Source of the DNA: Nemopilema nomurai
Lineage: Eukaryota > Cnidaria > Scyphozoa > Rhizostomeae > Rhizostomatidae
Assembly: GCA_003864495.1 (NCBI GenBank)
Contig: ML133471.1
Location: forward strand, 2,912,257-2,976,256
Reading direction: 5' to 3'
DNA length: 64,000 nt
Shown here: positions 41,701-53,700 of the stretch, piece by piece
Position numbering within the stretch: position 1 is the stretch's first letter
Layout of the letters: every line of letters starts with the position of its first letter
Notes under the pieces: generated by a model
Told to the model about the DNA's origin: nothing
Seen by the model: only the letters and a program-made list of their open reading frames with translations
Database searches by the model: none
Made by a program: the position numbers and the translations under genes

Positions 41701-44700
41701 CGGAAAGGGGTACGGAGAAGAGATGATTGCGACAAAACTCGTGATTGAATGATAACAGAGCACAACACACAATTATACACACTCACAGCTTTCCTAATGT
41801 AAAGAGTTGACGTAGCTCTAGCAAGGAGTCAAAACAAGACCCACCTTCTGCTCCTTGCCTCTTCTCCTGTGATCTTTGCCTTTAACAACGGCACCAAACT
41901 GGACATAAATACCTTGCCTCTCTTCAAAAAGTTGCGACAGTTGCTTCTCAAAATCAGCTGAAACGATGACATCATCGAAATAAAGCTCCTCGATAGCAGT
42001 CTCTTTATTGATAATTAGGGAGTCGATAATCATGGATGCACCACGTGACTGGAGTGGATTTGCACCGATTTTGAGGGCCTTCAGACCAACGTTTGCCTCC
42101 AGTCCAATACTGAGCTTGAATGCCCCCTCGGCGGTTATGCGATTCTGAGATACGTCCAAATCCCTCAAAGTGCAGTTGAGCATGAGCGCATTGCCGATTG
42201 CGTGGGAACCGAAGTCTGCGAAGCCATTGCCGCTCAGGTCAAGAGTCTTCAAGGTGCAGTTGGAGACCAAGGCGCCCGCAATCGCAGCTGCCCCTTTACT
42301 TCGAATATGGTTGCAGCTGAGGTTGAGGGACATCACTCCCTTGTTAATCTTGATACCATCTGCTAAACTAATGCCCCCATCATCTCCAATTTCATTGGAG
42401 CTCAGGTCGAGCGTGCGCAGAATGGAGTTTTCCTTCAAAACCCGACTCAACGACAATGAATCGGCATCGTTCATCCGCGTAGACGCCAAGTTGAGCTCCA
42501 GAATGTAGTTATTGCCAACGAGCACGTTCGATACTGCAGCGATGCCATCTCCTTTGATGAAGTTCATGGAGAGATCAAGCACCGTGATGAAGCAATTGTC
42601 AGCCAGCATCTCGGCGAATGCCTTCGCGCCCTCCATGCCAATGCCGTTGTCATGGATACTAAGCATGGTCGTAGTTGTATTCTCCTTCAACGTCCTCGCA
42701 ACCGCCTTGGCCCCGAGGGGACCGATGTTGTAATGACTGAGGTCAATTTCTTCGTCGCAAATGTGACGTAGGAAGGGGCTGCAGGGAATGATCTTCAGCT
42801 TTCTGCAAGCCTTTCTGTAGACCCCTTCCAACTGGTGGCTCTGGGGCCGGTGACTGGAACTCTCGGTCGAAATTTCATCTTCTAGATCGGTCTCTGGATC
42901 GGAATCGTCCAAGTTATCTCTACTCACTATCTTCGTTGAATCGGCTTGGCAATGGAAGGTCTCCCCCTTTTCGCTGAGAGTGCAGTCAACTTGTTCAGCT
43001 TCCAGCGAAATGTGCCGAATGAACCCAACTCTACCATTCCAATCTTCCTCTTTGCCCCTGCTCCCCATCGAAAATCTGGTCGTGTTAGCTCACACAAAAA
43101 ACTCTTCAAAAAACGAAAATCTGTACATATAATAAACAAAGGTCTCAGCAGTCAATTCTTCGAATTAACCAGATTCGTTTGCTTGAGAAACAGCACGCTG
43201 CTCCGCAATGTAACTAAATCATGGAAGACCAATCGCGAGAGGATTCTTCGAGCTTTAGAGCGACTTGAGCTAGTTCAATGCATGCAAAAGCGAACAGCAC
43301 CAGGGACATGCCACCGAAAGAAGCATTCCAACCACTAAATAATCTTCTTTAGTGTAAAGACTTTCGAGCAAGTTGGAACACCAGGTGTGTCACTGAAGGC
43401 AAAAACACTGAATTCGAGGCAGTGCGAGCAGCTTAAGTACAAAAATGCACACTTTTGTTGATCAATTCAAAAGTAACGACACCGCAACGGATCTCTGAGT
43501 ACACAACGCTCTCCAAGACTACGTACTTGAGCACAAACAAGGTGGTCTGATAGATGGGCAACTTCATGTTACTCATTCAGACCCGATGAATTATTCAGGC
43601 AATTGATAAGTGAACAGAGCTAGACTGCGATTACATTATTTAAATGCAATAAAATGGAAGAAAGGACATCCTGTCAAAACACGGACGGTCATTAATAAAT
43701 TATTACGTTTTCGACACCTGTATGCAAATGATGAGAAAAACGAAGCTCAAATGCATTGGCAGGTCCGGATTCAAGCGCCCAGCGGGAATGGGGGGGGGGA
43801 GGAAATGGGGGGAGAGGGTGCAACGTCACGAGCTTGAAAATAAGAACAAGAAATAATGGCAGATAGATTTAGGCATAGAAAGGAACAGTGTTTGTGCATA
43901 TCTTGAAAATGTGGCAGTCGGCTAAGGCAGATGTTCGAATAATAGTTGAAGGAAGTGCCAATGAATTCAGCCATTGGTGTTGCTTTGTTTTCATCGCATT
44001 GAAAAGCAGTGGTTTCAATTTTTGGAACTATCCAATGCTATTCGAAGCAGCCCAAGCAACCTCTCCAAAACGTTTTCCTTTGCTTTATATTGCTGCCATA
44101 TCACCATTTTGCTCTCATGTTTTAGATTGCCGACTCTACAAATAGTACACCTTTAAAATCATTCAGCGACCGGGCTTTGTTGATGCCCTTGAATGTAGGA
44201 ATTTACGAAAAAAGACAGTTATTTCACAGCTGCAACACTAAACTTTGGCCACACCGAAAAAAAGCGGAGAACAGAATTCGCGTTATCATCGTTCGCTCCT
44301 TCACCGCGCCGCTTCTCCGCACCCCATTCTCCCGCCTTCCCGCTCCTCCGCTTTCGTTCGTCCCTAATTTGCAAGTAGCATGAAGTAGTGCGTAAGACAC
44401 ATTCGTGACCTTATTCAGCATTCGAAGGGCTCAACCAATTTTGAGAAAATAGATACATTTAGAATTAATTGCAATTTTGATTACTTAAAAAGGCAGGGAC
44501 GCGAGTTACTGTGAGCAAAACAAGACATTGTCAGAAGGTTAGATCGAACGAGGGCCAAATTAATTAAATAACAGATACCAATTGTACTCAGTATTGCTTT
44601 CTCTTTTCTCGTACAGAGAACCCTAAAAACGAAATCTCGAGGAGCGCCTCTAAATGGCGAGCAATAGAGTCGAAGGCAAAAAATTGAAATAACGACCCCC

Positions 44701-47700
44701 GTCAATATTTAGCATAAGACCAAAGCGAGAAGAAACAGTGACTGCCAAGGAGCAGGCATCAGGGGGAGCATCAAGGTAAGGGCTTACCATCTTGAGTACA
44801 GGTGCCGAATTTTCTGTCCAGGACTGGGCTGTCATCCAGTTTTCTGATGTTGTGCACTAATCGATCGAACGAAGTTGACGTGACGCCATACGCAATTTTC
44901 ACCAAACCCCAAAAAGGCATTCTCGGACGACTTAAGCTGTATTCCAGGAAGGCTCTTCTGATAAAGGCGTGCCAACAGGAATCTAAAAGCGCGGCAAACA
45001 AGGCGACGCTGACCTTCCACTCAGACAGAAATTGCATCGACTCGACTGTCGCGGGGCTCCTTCCAAGAGCACTAAACTGTATATTGAGCTGTTTGCCCTT
45101 GTTTTCGAGATTGGCTTCAGGCAACGGTGTTCAGCAGTACGTGGATGCAAGCATGCGTCAAAAGCAACCATTTCAAAGCAGTAGCAATAGTCCACCCGAG
45201 GCAAGAGGCACCGTGCACGGTAACCGAACGAGTACTACAGCATGTAGCTTTCGACCCAACCTGGTAACTGCCCCTTAGGTCTGCCTCTTAGGTCTCCCAC
45301 TCAACTCCTTCAATGATCACTATAAACGTGGCGTGCAAACCTTGATTACAAAATCGCATTCACCTGGCATCGAGTTATTACGGCGAATCTGCTGCCAACA
45401 CAGGTGTAACTGCTTGGTCAAGTATCATTCCATTTACAATCTACATTCATTAAAACTAACAACTTGAGAAAGATTGAAGCAAGCAGCGGCTATGTGCAAT
45501 TCTTCACTGAATATACAAACTGACGCAATCTCCTGAAAATTTGAAACTTTCTGTGGTTGCCTTTATAAAAACCCGAAGAGCCAACTGGAAAACGCCTTTT
45601 CAAAGCCTTCTTAAAGCAGTATTCAGTGTAACGTGCTCTGCTATTGAATAGGGCCTTATCAATGATTATAGTTGATCAGTGCTTCAAAACATGTCTACAT
45701 GTATTCAATGGGAAAATAATTCGGTGGAAAAGAGGAACGGTTTGATTTTCTTCTATAGCACTAAGCAAACAACCAGCAATGGATTAAAATTTCGCATTCA
45801 TGATTTAAAATATTAACGATCGGAAGATTAAAACCCGAAGCGAGGCTGCAAAGAATTGGCAAAAAGTTTCCCTTGAATAAAGCCAGGAGGAGGCATAGGC
45901 GGGGTTGTTCGTCAGGGGTGACTGGAAAGTGAAGTCCCAAAACTGGATTCACTTCCAGAAAGAACGGCACCTCGGTCGCGATGCAGCGATGTCTCAAGCA
46001 TCGCCATCATAAACTACATAATTAATCAATTCAAGCACCTGTTACAACTTCAAATAATTCGACAATCTTTGCAGTTTGTACAAATATAGTCCGTCTGTCG
46101 GACACCAAAATTAAACAGTGAATTAATGTAGTTGCTGTAGATTGCAATAACATGAAATAAAATTTCACTTATTCACTCGTTGCTCAAATTCATTTCAAAT
46201 TTTGCAGGATTCGCTTAAATGGCGTGAAAAGATTTAATGGGAAACGTACAGGGAGCTTCGTCCGTCTGGAGATGAGAGTAAAATCAAAGCTAATAGAATA
46301 CAATTCCATTCTTGACCTCTTGATTCTTCAATGATTGTTAGTCATCGCACCCTTAAATGCCAAAACGATGGAACTTTGGATAAAGAAAGGTGAGATTCCA
46401 GAAGAAGGGCCACATAGTGGCAAAAACCTCTTACTGGAGATCACTAAAAGGGATTTCACGTCACAAGATGGAAATTCAATAGCTTAAAAAGGCCATTTAT
46501 GCTCCTTCATGAACACCATACAGTAAAACAAGAAATATAGAAGATTGAGTGATTTCTACAGAAGACGTTTACCCCAAAGCCACAGAAGTAAGGCATTTGT
46601 GAGCAAGCAGTCGGGACTAAAAAGAGTTGCCATTGTCAATGACAGGCGAGCGAGTCAATGACGGCCACTGAGTAAGGCAATTAGAAAGGGTGTTGGCACA
46701 GTGCAAGGAAACAAGCATTTGTACCACATATACTAGACATTATAACGGTCCCTAAAAAGGGAGCCAAGGCCCAGTTGAGACACAAATTGGCATATTCATC
46801 CTGTAAACAGCTTGGCAAACCAATAGCGACATCTGAACAATCATACAGCGATAAAATTTACGTCTCAGACTTGGGGGGCAGTAGAAGGGGAAAAAGATTC
46901 TCGGGGAATCACACAGCAAACTAATACTAAAATAAAAAGGTGAGCTTATAAGTCAAATTGGCCTGCACTCGAGAAATGCCATCGCATGTGCGGCTCGAGT
47001 GAGCTTTAACTTGAATTAAAATCCTAGTTACTGACACTCGTACAGAAAACATGAGAAGAAAAATATAGTACCAACCATGAGAGGTTTTAAATGCTTTCTT
47101 TAACCCTTCATGGCATCTCCGGTGACGCGCGAGAAAACTCACCACCATGTATCCTTCATTGCCACTTATCAGACTTCTAAAAAGTTTCTGTTTCTCCTTA
47201 TCGATCGTAGAAATCATGACGGTTGTCAAATGGTCTGATGGCAAACTGAGCTCGCACTACCCGAAGGTTGACATAGGTAGATACGGCAGAACTTCAGACA
47301 TAAAAAGTGGTCAATACGGTCACACGCCTGAGCTTTTACGCCTATTCACTGGAAACCAACACACACAATCGCCCGACGAAAAATACCGTTTGAACCTTGG
47401 TTTGGTCGGCAAGCAAAGGCGCCGATAAGTAATTTGTTTAATATGGAAGGGGCAAGTCGCTTCAAATGCAAAATTCCGATAGTCTGCAAAAACGCAAATA
47501 GATGCGCATGCTGAATAGGTATTAATTATTGATGCGGACGAGAAAAATAAAGAATATATGGCACGCGTATTCAAAAAATGATATCTGTAAGACTTTAGAT
47601 TAAACTGATTTACAACCCATTTGCCGAAGTATCGGGTTGTACAGTTCTACAAGCAATCATTGGCTTCAAATACTAAACACTACCACCAACCTTAACAAAT

Positions 47701-50700
47701 GCAAAAAATAAAATTCTCCACTTTAAATCTTTACAATCCCAGGAGTGCATAGGAAGAATGTCGATTGCCTTGCCGAGCAAGCATTGTGCATCGGCTGAAA
47801 CGTGGCACAGAACCGACCGGAAGGATATCTCTTAGCGTAGGCCCAGAGAAACAACCCACGAGCTACAATTAATAAATACCATAACAACAACAACAGCAAA
47901 AGGAGAAAACTGACACTGAAGAAGATGCGATATAAAGCAGCATTGCAAAGCAACAAGCCGGAGCATCGAGGAGAAATTAGAAAGGCAGCCTGGTTGGGCT
48001 TTTGTCAACCAACAATCATTCACACAATCTTTTATTTCTTGATGATGAGGACAGCATTCGAAGCAAACTAAACTGAAAAGCAAAGCAAGCGTTTCTCTTG
48101 ATAAAACCTCCGAAAATCCTTTATTCCTATTCGCCGAACAGAATTACTGCACTTCGTCAGTAATCAAACAGGTGCCTCGAAAAAACGAGTAGAGCGCGGG
48201 CTGATGCGCGGGCTGATGCGCGGGCTGATGCGAAGGTTCACCTTAAGGATGCGCCCTCTGACTATCAGATAGTAGTACCATTTTGCGAAAACACAACCTT
48301 GGAGAAATTCATTAGAACTTGCGCGTGCCACTTCCCGCAGATGCATTAATGATCCATAGCCTTCCCCTACTTTGCAAATCTTTGCATATAATTTGGTAAT
48401 CAGCCGAAAAAATGACATCATTTCCTAATAAAGGAATTATCTTGAATTTTGATCAGTGATTTTGATCATAGTCTTCGTTACTAGAAAAGCCGCAAATTCA
48501 TAAACAGACCATGCTGACAACCACAAAAAAAACTGTCGATTGGCACTCACGATCATTTTCTTCCTGCACCTCTGTATTCACATACTCGACGAGAGCTTGG
48601 ACTTCAATTTGGTTGAGGTCCTCGTGCTGTACACCGAGTTCCTGTTGGAAGGACAGAAGAGATTCAAGGGGACAGAAGAGATTCAAGGGGACAGAAGAGA
48701 TTCAAGGGGACAGAAGAGATTCAAGGGGACAGAAGAGATTCAAAGGGACAGAAGAGATTCAAAGGGACAGAAGAGATTCAAAGGGACAGAAGAGATTCAA
48801 AGGGATAGAAGAGATTCAAAGGGACGAATAACCAGTGGCGCACTGCAAATGGGGTCTGGAGAAGGAGTTTCTTACCACGGAACATGGCATGGAAACCAAA
48901 AGAGTGCATCATTGTCTGTTCACTGCTGGTGCCGAAAGAAAATCGTCGCAACAGCGTCAAAAACCCCAATGGTCTCCCTGATCAATCGCCACTTCGACCA
49001 ATTATCCTCAAAATCTAAAGAGAACAAGGGACAAACCTCTCTCTTCTCGTTCTTCACAGCAATGAAGTGCGACAAGTATCTCGACCCTAATGCTTCGTCG
49101 ACACCGTCCAACGCGGCCTCTGGATCTTTAAGCGCATCTGTCAGCAAGACAGAGTCAGCAACATCAACTGCATTGTTGATTGAGGCTACAGCTGTGAGCA
49201 CTGAAAACAAGAAAAGCGCCCATGAATGACCGCAAATCACCCGCCAACATGGTGGCTCCTTCGGTGAAACCGTATCAGGGACAAATTTGAACTTTACTTA
49301 TTTAACAATTCACTTGGCAACCAAACTATGAACACAATTGAAAGTTCAGATCTCATTATCAACTTTGCAAAACGGCTCCAAATTAAGCTCCGCTGTAAAT
49401 TTTCCAGAGCAAAGAATCGAATTTGAGCATACATTTCTTATCTAATCTTTCGAAAAGTCTCTGAAAGGTCGCAATATCTCTTAAGATTGGCTTGTCTAGA
49501 TATCAAGTTAGATTTGACACTGAATCAGACATTCGAATATGAATGTGAAGCATTACTCAGATAATTATTAGCGAGATTGGGGTTTTGACCTCTACAAAAC
49601 CACCTTAAGGAATGAGCCAAAACAAATTTAGGAGACGCAAGGCTTATTGGAAAGCTGCTCCACTGACCTTTCAACAGAAGCGTTAGATCATCATGAGTGA
49701 GATCCTGCAAACAAAATACGCAAAATCAGCCCGTGAAATTTCGAAGTAAGCACCTTAATACGGCATTCGCGAAGCATCATGGAATTCATATGATAATGTC
49801 AATTGATTCGTCCGCGATTGCTAAGACTTTATAGTTCGAAACTAATGCAAATTTTCTACATGTACTATAACGTGACAGCAATGTCCAAAGTAATAAAAGC
49901 ATTCTTTTGCAAAAACTATTAAGGCTGCAAACCTGTCCTTTATCCAACCGCGCACGCTTCAGGTTGTCAAAATACAAATATGGCCTTCTCGGGTCAACCA
50001 CGGGCAGCATCGACTCTGGCTTCACCAACCAAGCCATGACCTCTTCTGCAGTTCCTTCATCTAGCATCTTGTTGATACCTCCTACGCAAGTCTCCACTAA
50101 AAAATCAAGCTCCAAATAGTTTAGCCACATAAAAACAGTAGGTGCCCTATGAAATCTTGAAAGAGGCCTATTTAAATGTTACAATCAAAGCCGAAAAAAA
50201 CTTTCATAACCTCTTTTATACCACATTATATCAATTCAGAGAAGTAATTAAACGTTAAATATCCACACACAAAAAGGGACGAAATTTCCTTTAACAATCT
50301 TAGATAAAAAACTTTCCAACATCATTCCTAATTTGACAACAAATAGACAAATAGAATACATCGCAGCCTTTACAAGAAAGATGGTGTATATATAAAAGAT
50401 GCATTTACATTTGTCTTAAGGCAACAAAATAGGGCACAGTTGACAGCGTAACTGAACGAAAAAGACAAACAAAAAAGCTGCTGAAGGACCTCAAACAAAA
50501 CTCACTTAAGTGGGCTCGATTGGCGAGCGAATTGCAGTTGGTAATTACGCTTTGGATTTCACGCAGTTGTAGCAGGGCGTTTGGATTGTCCTCTTTCTAA
50601 AAAGCAGAAATAGACTCAGCCCTGCAATTTCAATGTAAAAAACCTATAGACCAGCATTAAAGAAACAAGTGGTTTGATAATATTTCCAGGGGAGATAAAC

Positions 50701-53700
50701 AGACTAATACCGATAAAACAATCCATCGTAAAAATACGTTCTATCCAAACGAAATCATCATTACATCAAAATTTTAGCGATGCGCTATAATAAAGTTTCT
50801 GAAAATCCAGGAAATAAACTAGAGCTTTGCTCAGAAACGCAAAAGAACAACTTCGAACCGACGCTGTGTTGTGTTACTGACTATCATGTTATTGACTGAA
50901 TATATTCAGTCTTCTGAGCACCGTGTTACCTGTGCCTTCGCAGCCTTTTCGTCCTTCAGCCGCTGCATGTACCAACTGACATTTGCTCCAATGACGTCAC
51001 GGAGACCAGCAGGTGTGTCTTGCAGTGCACTCAACAACAGTTGTTCATCTCCAGCATCGACAGCAGCATTAATGGCATACACTGCAACATCATCTGCAAA
51101 AAGCAGAGAGAAATCTCAAATCAACGTGAAGCCACTTCGAGTGAACACATGTTGGTAAAAATCACAGGAGCACCTTTCACATCCATGCTTTTGTTCGACT
51201 CTGCAATCATCTACTGCGTTTAAAGGTTTACTGAGAATCACGCTACAAAATTCAAGGTCATTTGACCTTAATTTACTCTGTCTTGCCAACAGAGAATAAC
51301 ATTTGTGTAACATAGAGGTTGCAATGACTATCCCTATATTTTTTTCAATATAGCAAATCTTACACAAAATTAAGGTCGTGCAATTCGCCAGGGAAAGAAA
51401 AAGTGGCTTATTTCCTAGCAACACCTGCCTGCATGTTGGTAAAAAGATTAAAACCTCTTAACAAATGAACAAATCATGAAGAAATATATATGCAATAATT
51501 TTGCAATCTGGAAGTAGAAAAATACGAAATTGGCTGGTCCCAGTATGGCAAATTTCACAGTAATTTTTACACTAGCTAAAACTAGCATGAGGCAGAAACA
51601 TACTGTTTACGGTGTTGACATGGCCTTGGATTTCAGCTTGAGTCAATAACTTGTCGTACAAATCAAGTTCTTCCTCAGGACGATTCTGTGAAGAGACGTC
51701 CTATTATTGGCAATGTTCAAAAACTAATCAGAAAGGCTTTCGTCTGAGTGTCTTTTTGTGACGAAATTTCTCAAAATACTCAAAAACGACTGGTCGCTAA
51801 AACTGAATTTCGATTTGGACAACGATGATTTGCAGTGAAATGATAATTGAATAGAACGAGGCAATGGTATGAAGAGTATAATGGCAAGATTGGCACATAC
51901 TCGTAAGTTAAAGAAGATCAAGAAGATTTTTCTACAAGAAATTGAACCTATTGACATGACTTGCCTTAGCCTCCGCAGCGGCGGTCTTTCGGTGCTTCTC
52001 CTCCGCCAGTTTATTATTATATCCGACCTTATTCGACTCGTATAAGTTTAACAACCTCGCAGCGGGATTGCTCAGAACTTTGAAGAGCTCCTCTGGGTCA
52101 TTCTTGTCGATTGTTTCGTTTATGGCGACGATGGCAGCGTGGGCTAAAAATCGAATAAAAGACATTAGGACGCAGAAAGGAAGGTCTTGAAATGCTACTG
52201 AAAGGGTTGCACTGAAAATAGCGACTACCTAAGCTCACGTTCAAGAATTTAAAAATATATACATAACAAAGTGCAGTGATAACGATTATTGAAATTCAAA
52301 TACCAAATTTCTAGTCAGAAGGGCCGCCGGAGAAATGAACAAATGCAAAGTTTTTTGCCATGAGTGCCAAGTTCCAAATAGACATTTGACAGCACTACAA
52401 AACATAGTAATCGAGGAGCAACACTTACTTGCAGCATCGTTTTCTGACAGCTGAAAAAGAAGGAGACCAAATTAGGGAGATGTCATGAGGACTTCACTGT
52501 GGTGTCTGCAAAATGCACGAGCGATTAGTGCAACTGAGACCATTCTCCAGAAACTTTGCCTGCCTACTTGTTCGATTATCGCATGTCCAACTGAAAACAT
52601 TAAGCTCCAAAGCTAAGGACCATGTGACAACAAAACTAGACCATGATTTATGCTTCCCTGATATACATCTCGCTCATAATATACACTGGACTGGCCTTAC
52701 AAAAAACCCTTCAGCTCAACAATGGTTCTTTCAAGCTTACCTCTCCAGCAAGCAGGCCTCCAATTTTTCCAAAGGCGGGCATGGCAATACCATACTTGTC
52801 CAAAGCTTGTTTCATTGCATTTATTTCTTCCTCTGAAAATAAAAAGACAATCTAAATAATCCCAATCTCGATCATCTTATAAATATTAAAAGAGACCTTT
52901 GCTTAAAGATCAAATTGACACAAAGACAAATCTGCTTACGTGTGAATGTTGCCTTTCCATAAAGATCCTGAATTTGGGGGGCAAGCCCCAATTTGTACAA
53001 GTACAGGCTAGAAAAGAGTTTCAGTTAATCAGAATAATTGGGAGTATTTCCCTAAGGATAAAAAGTCCAATGCACGTTTCTTGTAATAGACTTCAACTAG
53101 CACTACTATGTACAAGAACCAGATTAACACAATAAGAGTTGTTAATTCAACATTGGTTATTACAAAAAAATGCCGGCCAGGGGCAAATTAAGATGCATAT
53201 AAAGGGGAGATTAATCAAAAGCAACTGCTAAGCATCTTTTTTCGTAACACGCTGATGGTATTTGCGGCAGACGTTAGGAGGAAAACCTGCAGAGTTCAAG
53301 GGGTTGGAATACCTGAGGGCATGAATGCAATAAATGGCTCTAGGCATGTTCTTCATATCGTAGATATCCGTGGTCTCTGGGTAGAAAACCTACGAAAAAC
53401 AACAACAAATTACGCGGGCTTATTATAACACATACGACTAGGCAATGACAAAACACCTAGAACAGACACCCATGGTTCGATGGAAGGCTCCCTTTTCGGG
53501 ACCGACTGGTCCTTTCTTCAAACATGAATTAAGGATCCTCAAAATTTGAAATGTCCAGCGAATTCCAAAGTCTCATTTCTTGCAAATATGGGTCATGTGA
53601 TTTTTTATCGCTTCCATCAATAAAATAATGGAATGCTATGATCCTCTTAGCATTTAGTCAGTACTGGAAACAAAACTAGCTGGTTAAGATGAAGCAATGC

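Larger units (their letters stand above)
33627..48550 (-). other. IQGAP intron 16 (14.9 kb, hosts two nested genes)
   Basis: Bounded by the donor after exon 16 (GATC|GTGAGT) and the acceptor before exon 17 (TTATAG|TATTGG). Phases agree and the protein is continuous (VQEEND-L-LASLSKINEA). It contains the LINE fragment, the LRRC74-like pair and several repeats. Confidence 0.93.
43069..48550. other. Upstream part of IQGAP intron 16
   Basis: 5.5 kb. Contains a G-tract cluster at 43783-43818 and a CpG/pyrimidine-rich patch at 44275-44370 that could be the promoter of gene B. It also has a region open on both strands at 44771-45278 that I cannot assign. Confidence 0.5.

Noticed and set aside
42170..42733. 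Plus-strand frames across LRRC74-like B
   Set aside because: Antisense shadows of the leucine-rich repeats.
33627..48550. Idea that IQGAP is split into two separate genes
   Set aside because: Exons 16 and 17 agree in phase (C + TA gives CTA) and the protein continues without gap, so one gene with a large intron is the better reading.
48511..49229. Long plus-strand frames over the 19-bp repeat
   Set aside because: Antisense to IQGAP exons 15 and 16 plus the minisatellite; the frames are by-products of the repeat and of exon codon bias.
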